The translations under genes and the position numbers were made by a program. Shown here in pieces: positions 36,601 through 47,017 of a DNA stretch of 64,000 nucleotides. Location of the stretch: contig JAGTXK010000226.1 of NCBI GenBank assembly GCA_019096195.1, positions 62,001-126,000 on the forward strand, read 5' to 3'. The stretch comes from Boletus sp. NGJ. Its lineage: Eukaryota; Basidiomycota; Agaricomycetes; Boletales; Boletaceae. Position 1 is the stretch's first letter; every line of letters starts with the position of its first letter. The notes under the pieces were generated by a model that was not told the DNA's origin, ran no database searches, and saw only the letters and a program-made list of their open reading frames with translations.

Positions 36601-38200
36601 GTACTTTTATCAACCAATGTATTCTTGTGTCCGAATTTGCGTATACGGGGGATCTCAACGTCGTCTGGGACGTACTATCAGTTGTCGGCGCCCGTGGAGA
36701 GAGAACTGACGAAGAAAATGCACCCATTTTGGCGGCCATAAGCGACGTTTCTGGCGTTCCAGGAGGGGATATATCCCACAGTTGATCGACCCCGCTCCTA
36801 TCCGAGGAATGTGGAGAGGGTGGGGGTGGTGAAGAATATGTCAACGTCGCTTTAGTGTGCGATCGAAGTCAGTTCTCGTCTTAGACCCATGGAAGTAATT
36901 TGGACCTACTCCACCCACTCACGACCTCCATATGGTGGCTATTAATGTCGCCATCTTCACCGTCTATCAATTCCGGTGACGCCACCTGGAGCATGGAGGC
37001 CAAGTCCGAGACGCGTATTGGGTGACTGACACCACTCTTCGCATTACTCCTGACGCCTCTATGAGTAGAGGGACGCCGATGGAACAGCGGTGGAGACTCT
37101 AGACTAGGAAAACACCGCGGAGGTGAATGACGGTTCAAAAATTCAGGCACATTAGGCGTATCCTCGAAGCAATCGACGGATTTTTCTCTCGTGGGAGGGA
37201 CCGAGACGAATTGGAGGAATGGTCGTAGCCGTGCACCAGTGGCAGAATCAAGTTTGAGGCGGAGATCCCTGCAAAAGGACGTGATCCAGCCATCAATACC
37301 ATGCGAAATATTAATGGAAAGTGGTAGAACACACAAAACATCGTCCACGGGAGGTGCGGGCACGTCTTCTATGCTCTGTACTGAAACGGGTTTGAGGTTG
37401 AGAAATGCTGTAAGCGTAGAATTTGTGCGAGGGATGGATGCTCCAAAATTTGTTTTGCCAAGCTTTGGAGTGTCGCGCCTTGCGCGCTTCGAGAGTATGG
37501 GAGAGGACATGGGTCTGCACATCAGTGATATCGTCGCGTCTGAGGCGCGTACACGAACGTTTGGTCAAAAGACACGTGTATGCGCGCAAGAAACGTACAA
37601 TGATCATCCTCGTGCCAACACTTCTCGGTCCGGAGATCTCGCGGATCAGGAGCAGGAGGGAAGAAAGTCCTGAGGTATCTAACGTGTTCCGATGGTGTAG
37701 CCCATTTCTCTTCCGGAGGGGTGAGGTCAAGGGATTGCAAGGAACGCATGAGGATTTCAAACGGCTCTGTAGGTAGGCGAAATGACGTTGCATCCGCCAT
37801 GGGCACATACTCGAGAGTTTGAAGGAGAAGCTAGACGATTTCGGTCCATCCGCGATCGAGAAAGCATCAAGACTGCAGTGACACTTACCTCCTCAACGAC
37901 CTTCTCGGTAAATGCGACATGGTCCGACGTTAGGTGAGTGCGCGCGTAAGGCAAGAGGACCTCATGTATATGTCTACGCAAACGGAGTCCACTGGCTGTG
38001 TCGATGTTGAACGAATACGGATCCATAGATGTAGGCGGGCAGATCTTGCGCCAACTAGGCCTAGAAGGTTTTGGCAGTGAACAAATTTCCACGCTGTACC
38101 ACGAGACAGACTCGGTGTTAAGCTCATTGAACACCAGAGATTTTGATTAATACTTGAAGTTACGAAACCTCATTGGCACTGGATGCCTTTCCGCGAGCAT
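33666..38200 (-). CDS. Large XPF-like protein, possible ZIP2/SHOC1 meiotic crossover factor
   Basis: A multi-exon gene of about 1,350 residues by my estimate. The N-terminal exons (38100-37600) read VEICSLPKPSRPSWRKI and PTEPFEILMRSLQSLDLTPP. The middle is disordered and acidic. The C-terminal third looks like a non-catalytic XPF nuclease fold followed by a helix-hairpin-helix pair: VVLVERYDLGGTDIIIDPD, GVLFISLFALPAHLESAV, LLIVFEAFPSAQSYR, VTWAFANDIEEAAKFV, then after an intron MNAFAAFVMLY and FDQLLGQERMVRR. The XPF catalytic GDXnERKxxxD motif is absent. This architecture is that of Zip2/SHOC1, which with Spo16 binds branched DNA during meiotic crossover formation. The family call is my inference from layout, not from clear sequence identity. 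The start is unresolved: ATG 38200 spliced at about 38166 into the exon at 38092 fits best. Confidence 0.5.
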
Positions 38201-39322
38201 TTCAGAGACGCTCCTATGTAAGTACAATAAATCAATTTGGCCGGAGAGTGAAGTCATCACCGCGTTTTGAACACGCGCTTAGTCATCAATAAGAATCCAT
38301 GGTGCCAGTTTGCTATCTGAAACCGGTCCAATGCAACATCGATTCTTGGTTCTGGTAACTGTAGCCGAAATCAAGAATCACGCTGCAACCCAGCTCATTA
38401 AATGACACCGCCTCGATTTCTTGTATCGATGTATTACCGTGGGGCTGATGGATGGTGAAAGAACAGACCAAGATAGTAAGACTCGTACTCGGGGAGAGAA
38501 GCTGATACTCCGTCCCGAAACACGGGGGAATGGTTACCTGCAAAAAAAAGGTCTTCAATATCACAAATGAGTTGAGATAAGCAAGATAAAGATTCAGAAT
38601 AAAGGGTATGTTGTAACCATGTGGGTGTCTAGAAGACTAATCGAATTCATGTTGCTCATCACCATAGCCATTATGGCTTGAAAGGTATGGGGAATGAAAC
38701 CCACCTTTTCAGTCGTGTACGTTCAAACGGAGAACAAGGCGTGTGGAGAGAGCTGGTTGTAGCAAACAGGCAAATTTTTCAACGTGCAGGGATAGATACG
38801 TGTTTGGTCCTGTTTTCATTGAGACCGATCTCAGATGTGGCGCGCCCGCGGACGAGTGCTGATAAGATGAAGCAACGGTCTGACTGTGGAATCGAGCTAA
38901 TGAAGGGCCCTTGATGCGGCAAAGTTCCAACAACTGACCCTGTACCACGCAGATCGCTCATGAAGAGCATTCCTCGGGATTATGGGTGGAAGCGAAACGT
39001 AAACACGGCGCCAAGTGCGTACGATTCTAGTATATGCGTGTGCAGAAAGTCTGATACGCGTGTTGTGGATCTACAAGGCAAGAGAAAGGCGACACAAGGC
39101 AAGATAATGTATGAATACTTGATATGGATATGCAATCTAGGACCATGCTTCGAGTCAGGTGCTTGTATGAGGGAAACCATGCTGTGAGAGAATGTTTCAG
39201 GGATAATACGTCGTACGTAGGTATTGGAAATGGAGGGCAATGGATGCAGCAATGATGGGCTACGGCTGTTGCGCAGGGCTTGAACCCCTTACGCACTAGG
39301 GTCAATGTCCAGCCTACTTTTG
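38201..39322. other. Intergenic, 1.1 kb, no gene seen
   Basis: Short open frames on both strands without family resemblance. A T-arm-like sequence near 39276-39300 lacks the rest of a tRNA. Confidence 0.45.
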
Positions 39323-39375
39323 CTATATGTGTGCGGAGGCGTGTAGTGCGTATGCGAAGGCGAGTGGAGAAGTAA

Positions 39376-40263
39376 CTAGGAACAGAACGAGGGCCGACAC
39401 GAGGGTTGTGGCAAGAGGGTTGAAAGAGTAGCGTGTAACTGTGAAAATGCCGGGGTCAGAGTAATCCGAAGACGGAAAGTAAGCGACATGCCTGTGGTTG
39501 TAGGGGGGGGTGAGGGTGGAAAATAAGTGACCTTGGTGGGATGAAGTATTGAGCGAGCGAGTATGTCGTCATGCATGGGAAGGTCAAGCTGGAGCTGGAG
39601 GCAATCGAGAGTGATTACCGGAATATTGCCGGAAGGCGAAGGGACAATCGAAACCTCGTTATCGAATTCCCAGTTTCTGTGCGACATGGCTGGGACGGCA
39701 GTCCAGCCGAAGGTGGCAAGTACACGGGAAACGAAGGCGTCCAGATCCGCGTTGGTGACGATAGGCTCGTCCGCGTAAGGGAAGGATGGATCCATGGAAG
39801 CGTAGGTAGCGAGGGTTTGCTGGACATGAGCGAGGAAGTAGGCGGGAGGATCATTGTCTCCGACAGGAGGACGTGGGGGAGCATCTTGTTTGAGACAGGC
39901 GTTGTCGTCATGATCTGTTTTCCAGGAGCCTGAGGGGGGAGTTGAAGGGAGACCGATAGCGGGGCAACGACAGCCTCGGCCAGCTCGTATGACGGGCCAG
40001 TCTGCAACGTGTGGACCGAAAACGTGAGCATGGTAGGATTTGCAGTCATCGCAGAGGGCAGAGAGGGAGTTGTGGAGAGAAGCGTGAAGAGAATCGAGGA
40101 GTGCGCGCGCGATGTGGACACGAAGATGAGTGCGGATGAGGAGATGTAACTCTGAGGGGAGGGGGACGGGAAAGGGGAAATGGGTGTTGTGGGCGATGGC
40201 GGGGTGGATGGTGGTGAGGATGGCGTGAGTGAGGGCAGTACGGGATGTGCGAACGGACGACAT
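39376..40263 (-). CDS. Hypothetical protein, possibly with a C-terminal membrane anchor in another frame
   Basis: ATG 40263 starts MSSVRTSRTALTHAILTTI. The protein has amphipathic helices (HLLIRTHLRVHIARALLDS), a Cys/His-containing stretch (LCDDCKSYHAHVFGPHV then GRGCRCP), a Pro-rich loop, and a C-terminal part with VITLDCLQLQLDLPMHDD. I do not recognise the family. The straight frame ends at 39376 in a low-complexity tail. After a possible 41-nt intron near 39535-39493, a different frame offers HVAYFPSSDYSDPGIF and then a hydrophobic stretch (TTLVSALVLFLVTSPLAFAY) to a stop at 39323. That looks like a tail anchor, but the frame does not join cleanly. The gene is head-to-head with the lyase. 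Confidence 0.6.
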   Translation of the reverse strand: MSSVRTSRTALTHAILTTIHPAIAHNTHFPFPVPLPSELHLLIRTHLRVHIARALLDSLHASLHNSLSALCDDCKSYHAHVFGPHVADWPVIRAGRGCRCPAIGLPSTPPSGSWKTDHDDNACLKQDAPPRPPVGDNDPPAYFLAHVQQTLATYASMDPSFPYADEPIVTNADLDAFVSRVLATFGWTAVPAMSHRNWEFDNEVSIVPSPSGNIPVITLDCLQLQLDLPMHDDILARSILHPTKVTYFPPSPPPTTTGMSLTFRLRITLTPAFSQLHATLSTLLPQPSCRPSFCS

Positions 40264-40290
40264 GGAGGAGGAGGAGGAGGAGGAGGAGGA
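40264..40290. repeat. (GGA)9 microsatellite abutting a start codon
   Basis: Nine GGA units directly precede the CAT at 40261-40263, so on the minus strand a TCC run ends at the ATG of the hypothetical gene. It may act as a pyrimidine-rich leader. Confidence 0.75.
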
Positions 40291-40461
40291 TGGGAGGATG
40301 GAGACAATTTGGTGGACATTTATTTAAATGGGATAGAGCGAAGAGAACGGATATGGATCTCGAATATTTATTCGGAATCGAGCGGCAATAGAGAAGGGCC
40401 GATCTCCCTTCAATGGACGCCATTGTAACCCTAACCCCAATCTAGGTTCCTCTCTCCCACC
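40291..40461. promoter_or_regulatory. Divergent promoter, hypothetical gene and methylisocitrate lyase
   Basis: The region is short and shared by two head-to-head genes. TAACCCTAACCCC at 40426-40438, two telomere-like units, lies 24 bp before the lyase ATG. Related boxes are bound by Tbf1-type factors in yeasts. Its role here is a guess. Confidence 0.4.
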
Positions 40462-42525
40462 ATGATCGTCCCTCGCCTCCGTCCGACTCCTAGGCTGTTC
40501 TGCAGGCGGGCCATGTCCACTCTACACGTGAACCCGCCCGACCCCGCCACAGAGTCCGCAGAGTTCGATGCCCGTGTCGCCCACATCACCGAGTACTTTT
40601 CTCGTCCCCGCTTCGCCAACATTTTCCGACCATACTCTCCTCGCGATGTCGCACTCAAACAGGGCTCTGCACCCGTCCTTCCCCTCCCCGCATCCCTTCT
40701 AGCAGACAAGCTCTTCCGCATATTCGAACACGCCAGCGCCATCGGCCTCCCCGTTCACACAATGGGGGCCATCGACCCTGTCCAAATGACCCAGATGGCC
40801 AGCCATCAGCAAGTCGTCTATGTGTCTGGTTGGGCTGCCTCCTCTCTTCTAACTACTGGCAGCAACGAGGTCGGTCCTGACTTTGGGTATGTACCACTCC
40901 TTCCCCCATCCCTGGCTCATCCACGCCCCCTAGCGACTATCCATACACCACTGTTCCAAACCAGGTACAACGTTTATTCCGCGCCCAGCAACTCCACGAC
41001 AAAAAGCATTACGATGAGCGCATGTCCGCTTCTTCAGACGCACGCGCAAATATGTCATACATTGACTACCTCCGTCCTATCATCGCAGATGCTGACACCG
41101 GGTACCTTGCTTCTGCTCTGTCCCCTCTTCGACGTAATGCTCACAACTTGCCAGTCATGGTGGCCCTTCCGCTGTCATGAAACTTGCCAAATTGTTCGCA
41201 GAGTCTGGCGCATCCGCTATCCATCTTGAGGACCAGCTCCACGGTGGAAAAAAGTGCGGTCATCTTTCTGGAAAAGTTCTCGTACCTCCCTCCACACATA
41301 TCTCCCGACTCGTAGCTACTAGATTCGCCCTCGATATGTTGGAGTGTCCTATGTTGGTAATTGCGAGAACCGATGCCGAAAGTGGTAGACTTCTCAGCTC
41401 AAGCGTAGACCCCGGAGATCACCCGTACGTTATGATTTTCTGTAAAGTTTTCAGTCCTAGAGTAATCGGTGATCTGCGTGTAAACAGATTTATTCTGGGC
41501 ACAACCACACCCGGACAACCTCTTTCCGAGGCGCTCGCAGGTGCCGTGAATGCTGCTGATGCTACGCGTATAGAGAAAGAATGGGATGCCACCCATCCAT
41601 TGATGACCTTTGACGACGGTAAATCAATCTTCCATCGCATCTCACTCGACTTACATCTGTCCCATCAGCCGTCAAACATGCTCTTCAGACCACCCCTTCC
41701 ATATCCTCACCCGATTCTGTTTTCGAGCATTATAAATCTCGTGTCGCTCAGCAAGTCAAATTCGGAGGCACGGGGAGTAGCCAAGGAAATTGTTGGGACA
41801 GACATCTTCTGGGATTGGGATCGTCCGTGTTCTAGCTCATCTTCTCACCTCAAAGTGCTTACGTATGATTTGACCAGTTCCACGCACCCCAGAAGGTTAC
41901 CATCGCCTCCAGTCTGGTCTCGCCCCCGCCATCTCTCGCATACTCAAGTATGCACCCTATGCTGACCTTCTCTGGCTTGAGACTTCGACACCCGACCTGG
42001 AACTGGCTCGTTCGTTCGCCAGGGAAATAAGAGAAAAGACTGGTCAGAAGAAATGGATGGTATATAATCTCAGCCCGAGCTTCAACTGGTTGGATAGAGG
42101 CTTCACAAAGGATGATTTGAGAAACTTTATTTGGGAGCTCGGAAAGGAAGGGTGAGCACCGTCTTCTTGGTCCAGCTGCCTTCGCATCTTGGTCTGCTAA
42201 ACCGGAATTTACTCTAGATTCGTCCTTCAGTTGATTTCGCTCGCGGGTGTGCACAGCAATGCCGTCACTACTGGTATGCTTCAGCTCATCCCCATGTACT
42301 CTCCTAACATGCTCTGCAGCCGAGCTAGCGGGACGCTACGAGACTGAAGGCATGCTTGCCTACGTCGACCTCGTCCAGCGTAAAGAGAAGGACATCCAAT
42401 GCGATGTGCTCACACACCAGAAGTGGTCAGGGGCCAACTACGTCGACTCCATCATTCAGACAGTTTCAGCAGGATCCTCGAGCACGTCTGCGATAGGCAA
42501 CGACTCGACGGAACACGCGTTCTGA
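40462..42525 (+). CDS. Isocitrate lyase family, probable mitochondrial 2-methylisocitrate lyase (ICL2-like)
   Basis: Would split 2-methylisocitrate to pyruvate and succinate in the methylcitrate cycle that clears propionyl-CoA. The N-terminus ([20 protein letters not shown]) is Arg-rich without acidic residues, like a mitochondrial presequence, and the end (STEHAF) is not a peroxisomal PTS1. Active-site loop [26 protein letters not shown] and YNLSPSFNW are present. [10 protein letters not shown] and the [11 protein letters not shown] context resemble ICL2 more than glyoxylate-cycle ICL1. Introns join cleanly (for example DTGHGGPSAV across 41101-41155). At 41741-41752 the frame shifts by one base: EHYKSRVA reads into [15 protein letters not shown] only if one C is dropped. 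This is either an assembly error or a real frameshift; the exons after it are otherwise well preserved to the stop at 42525. Confidence 0.88.
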
Positions 42526-43809
42526 AGATTCCCGTATGGGATATTGTTGACGTGCGCCGAGGTTAGATGTATGCCATAATCCGCACTTTTGAATCTTGCG
42601 TTGGGAAGATGATGCCACGTCAGATGAGTGACTCGACAGAAGCGCAGGTCGCACAAATGGATCTTGGTGCAGATCGAAAGCTTTATACAAGGTATTCGAT
42701 GAGGCATATGCGCGACTACATCAAAGAACCTGGAACATCATCAAAGGTTCTCGATGCGTCCGAGAAACGAACGTGGAAGTCAACTTCGCTCACAGTACTA
42801 GTATTGTGGGAAAAGCCGTGGGGGTAGGTTCTCCGAGGACCAAGATGCATCTGCGGTGACTTCCCGCTGGCCGGGATCTTCACCTCTCCTTGTTATTGAG
42901 TGGGAGTTTGGCATGACCGTCGGCTTCGGAAAAACGGCGTCGCAAAGTAGAACGATACTCCCCAAGATCGAACTTGGCGCTCAGCTCCAGCCGATGAATC
43001 TAGTAAAATCACTAGATCCTCTTAGATAGGACGATGTGCAGCTTTCGGTACTTGTTGTGAGCTGCTGGCGTTATGTAAAGGCGGCGAGATGAACACGTCG
43101 AATTTTCGCTCTGCGCAGGCTTAGTACGCGTTTTGGATGTCGTGAGTCAGGCAATCACGCGTCGTCATCCTATTCTTCGATTCGTCCTAGGCAAACCACC
43201 TGTCGAAGACATCGTATGCTGCGCTGGGTGTGAAAGTTGGCGTACACAATGGGTACTCCCAAGAACAGAACTCTGGTAGTACACACGGATCACATGGATG
43301 AAATCGGGAACGAGCCTACTCTCTGCGAGGAGATGCCAGTATGGGAGAAACCCGATCCTGAGCAAAACCACATCCATAAAGAAGGACAGATGAGCGATAT
43401 AAAAGGTGAAAATTTCCAACGTTTCATGTTTCCGTGATGGCAACTGGTTGATAGATGACGGTTGACCTAATAGACCATACACTTGATGTGACCATGAATC
43501 TAAGAGGGTAACGCGTATCAAGAACGGCTTGTACACCGCTACTTACGCCTGTTCCCCTAGCGCTAAAACGGAGTCAAATCGATCTCTAGATCCATCGTGG
43601 TTCTTCGAAATTCGTGGGAGACTACATCACGACGACCACCCTAGCGTTATATCTGCTTTTGTGACAATGTGAATGTTTGCCATGTCACGCGACAATGGCC
43701 TGGGCAAGGCTATTATCAGCGCTTATAAGACCTTAAGTACAATAACCAAATAACAATGGTCGGATAACATGAAAAACGCTGGGTCTATATGACAAGGCAT
43801 TATCAGGCA
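42526..43809. other. Intergenic, 1.3 kb, no gene seen
   Basis: Convergent 3' ends of the lyase and EFM3 bound it. Only short frames without resemblance to known families were found, and no RNA gene. Confidence 0.45.
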
Positions 43810-45290
43810 TTATAAGAAATCCTGGAGCCTCGTGATGTAGGCGTCTCTTGCTCGGGTGACTTTGAATATCTTCACCTCGAGCTCAGCATCTACCTGATCA
43901 GGAATCTGTAATAATGGTTTTCCGGTAGTGTCGTATACAACCTCTTCTGTCTTTAACACTTTTCCTGGGTCGTGAGGCAGAGTCATCAATAGTCAATGGT
44001 TGTGTACGAATGGTGACACACCAATCTCGTCGAGGAAATATTTCAACGTTTCTTCATTCCGTACAGTGAGCGCAATGAACGCTAATCGAGTGTGCTCAGA
44101 TGAGAGGGCAAGAAAAATGGTCTTGACGAGCGGAGGTACAAGCACGGGATCGAATACCTGTTGGAAGAAGCCAGTCAGTTGTCTTCTGAGCCGCAGTAAG
44201 AATGGAATACGTACGATATCCGCCCCAAGTACGATGTCTACCTTGGTTTCGTTAAAGAACGACTTCAAGCTTTCCTGGCCCGACAATGAATCCAGCCAAT
44301 CCAACGATTTGTAATGTATATTCGGATGGGACGAAGATTTGTCTACGACGTATTGAGTATTCAATCAGAAACAATTAGGAAGAAGAAAGCAAATGTGCGT
44401 CGCCAAGCTTACTACACGGTAACCTGACATTGTTCTGACAGCGCACAAGCACGGTGGAATTCACGTCAGTCAGGTAGATGGCAGATGGCATCTCGCGACC
44501 AAAAGGTGGGATCGTGGTATGGAGTTGCAAACTTGCGACCAAAATTCCGATGAATCCGGTCCCACTCCCCAACTCGAGCACATTGCTAGTGTCCACAAGG
44601 TCTGCTCATCAATCCCGATTGAGGAAGCAGTGATGATTAGTCGCCCTTGCGACTCACAAGCATGCTGGATAAAATACTGTGCCAAGACTAGGCTGGCTCG
44701 CCAGGTTCTAAGGCCCGTTGTTCCAGCTTCGATAGTAGTGCGCGACTCTAGAAGGGTGATCGTCTCATAACAGACCTCCTCTATCGGATAGACACCTGTC
44801 TCAGGAAACTTCCAGTAGTGCGTGATGAACGAGTTGGGTGGTATCTCTGAACTGTTGAACATGATAAAATATCTTAACGATTAGTTGCAATCTACCATGA
44901 AACGTAATGCATACCGCGCACCGGTTCTCAGGGATAAATAATGAGCATATATGCACTCGTCGATCTCATTGTCCTGAGGGTTAAATGAGATGTCAGCGTA
45001 CTGGTCGATCAACGCAATACCTCATCGCTTTGACTCAGGGTTTCAAGTTGAACCAGTGCCCACTTCCAAAAGCTTTGTTGATAGGATTCCGATGGGGAGT
45101 ATTGCTTTAGATGCCGGTTTAGTAGTATCTTTCTCAAGAAAAATTCGTGAGCAACATTAAACGGAATGTTCGAAGGAAAAGAGATGTCCTTCAAGGGTGC
45201 GAGGGTCGAGTAACGGAACAGTATCGATGAAAGGAAGGAATCGGATATAGGGAGCAATCCGTTCGCATCGCTACCCAAACCTTGCATCAT
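43810..45290 (-). CDS. EFM3: EFM3/FAM86-type protein-lysine methyltransferase (eEF2)
   Basis: Members methylate a lysine of elongation factor 2 in the cytosol. From ATG 45290 the N-terminal FAM86 segment reads FFLRKILLNRHLKQYSPSES and SFWKWALVQLETL; the next exon reads DNEIDECIYAHYLSL. The methyltransferase_16 core follows: GLRTWRASLVLAQYF, SAM motif I VLELGSGTGFIGI, then IYLTDVN, the VDIVLGADI strand and the LVPPLVKTIFLAL helix. The last exon ends RARDAYITRLQDFL at 43810. At the splice acceptor before motif I, both GAG and CAG three bases apart keep frame. Six or seven short introns were traced. A 7-codon upstream frame overlaps the start. It is head-to-head with BOT1. Other METTL21-like methyltransferases are possible, but the FAM86 N-terminus argues for EFM3. 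Confidence 0.84.
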
Positions 45291-45313
45291 TACAGTAGCG
45301 TCTTGGACTCCAT
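45290..45313 (-). promoter_or_regulatory. Upstream ORF overlapping the EFM3 start
   Basis: ATG at 45313 encodes MESKTLL and stops with a TAA that shares one base with the EFM3 ATG (TAATG, followed by a second ATG). If the leader includes it, it would favour stop-and-restart translation control. Confidence 0.35.
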
Positions 45314-45429
45314 AGTCTAAGTCTTTCCTAAGTACTTATAAAACAGCCCGGCCCTGAACATCATTGATATGTCACGTGAGCCGTAATTGAAACGGCTCAG
45401 AGCTTTGCGACATATCGTCCTCGACCTAA
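45291..45429. promoter_or_regulatory. Shared EFM3/BOT1 divergent promoter region
   Basis: Only 139 bp separate the two start codons. A TATA-like CTTATAAAACAG lies near 45335. Both genes serve translation, one cytosolic and one mitochondrial. Confidence 0.45.
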
Positions 45430-46832
45430 ATGATTCCTCGTTTGCACCACGCATCGTCCAGGTTACTTGTCTCGACGCGTGTGCACCATGATGCGCGGTT
45501 GACCTTTTCTTCGTCAACAATCTCATGTGTACGTAGACTGCCACAACGGCCAGCAGGAGAGCGTGCCAACTTGGCAGCAGTTACCCGTCCATCGAAAGAA
45601 GCCGAGGTCGAGGTCGAAGAAAACAAATCCGTTGCAAACGAAAGCGAGGAAGAGGAGGAGCTCGATCGTTGGCTTCTTGGGGGTGAAAAAAAGGTGAACG
45701 AGTCTGCAATCCGTTCTCACAAGGACCCTTATGGCCACTTTTGCAAAAACGTCGCACCCTCTTTCCGTGAACCCTCTCCTCGCAATTGGCTTGGTCGTGA
45801 CGTGGTAAGAACAAATTTAGATGGCTGGTGGTCATTGACTTATTGCTTATAAAGCCGTTTCCTCTGAACCCATCCTTTAAACCTCCTATGCCTCTCTCAA
45901 ATGAGCTTCGGACTCGGTTATATCGAGCTTACATGATCGACCCCGAGCTAAACTCTGTCCGTGCTCTCGCAGCTAGACATAATTTGAGTATCAAACGTGT
46001 CGATGCGATTCTAAGATTAAAAGGCATGGAAGAATCATGGAGAAAGGTAACTTTTGCTTCACCTATGCTTGCGTTTCACCGAGATTGATTCGATGTGTTT
46101 GATGATTCATTAGGAGGTGAGCATCTTTGTCAAATTGTTCTTTGTTCTCCGTCTCGCACGGATATGATGATACACGTACATCATTCGCGAAATCTAAGAA
46201 CTTGAGATGCGTTACATCGTCGCACGACGTGATTAAAACCTTTTCAACCCCATCCGCTTGCAAATACCCACGCTAATTAAATTTGGTTTAACAGAACAGA
46301 CCCCTGCAAACCGGATTCACGAAGGGGATGGAGCATCTGCTTGGTGTAACGGAAGCAGCAAAGCGTACGGAACAAGATGTTTATGAAATCCTTGAAAATA
46401 ATCATACCAAAGAGGGTGGTCGACCAAATTCCCATGATCGGTATGACGTCGAGGAAGCGGACTGGCAAGACGAGGCTGAAAGTAACAACAAGGCAAGACA
46501 ACGTTACCAGAGACTCTTTTGGGAGAGTGTTGGTGAAGGCGAGGTTCGTGGTCTCGAGCGCGGTTTACTTCTGTGGTTGTTGACGATTGCTCCAGGAACC
46601 GGTCATGCCCAATGTTCTCGCGTCCCAACGTGGTGCTGCTTTGACGCGTACGAAACTTAGAGGCAAGACAACCCTCGTCGAACGCGCGCCGGGTCGACCC
46701 GCCATCATGTTTGTCGATGTCGGGAATGCTTTCGTCGACGAGCAGGAAAAAGAACGACGGGAACGCGAAGGCGCTCGGCGATCCACGTTGAAAGCACGGA
46801 AACGGATGCGGGATCACGGCCTACACGCTTAA
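45430..46832 (+). CDS. BOT1/MRPS35-type mitochondrial small ribosomal subunit protein
   Basis: Fungal mitoribosome component of the Bot1p family (yeast MRPS35). The N-terminus from ATG 45430 (MIPRLHHASSRLLVSTRVH) is Arg/Ser-rich without acidic residues and looks like a mitochondrial presequence. An acidic EESEEEEELDRW-like patch follows. Core motifs span several exons: PMPLSNELRTRLYRAYMIDP, LAARHNLSIKRVDAILRL, QTGFTKGMEHLLGVTE and a final block with RGKTTLVERAPGRPAIMFVD. It ends RMRDHGLHA at 46832. Five exons join in frame. The order of the RLYRAYMIDP and helix-turn-helix-like KRVDAILRLK blocks supports the family. CCT7 starts 185 bp downstream on the same strand. Confidence 0.82.
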
Positions 46833-47017
46833 CTATGGCTTCTAGTTACCACTTATTTTCACTGTCCATTGTATTATCGTCCGTTGTATGCAATGGCAGT
46901 ATACACTGATCGAAATATAATACCTACCTCGCTCGTGATCTTGAACAAACAGACAACAACAAAAAGGCAGATGATAGAACGCGATCGTCGTCCACATCAC
47001 ATCGCACCGTCTCCAAA

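Noticed and set aside
39260-39305. tRNA-like T arm (minus strand)
   Set aside because: No matching acceptor stem, D arm or anticodon arm around it.
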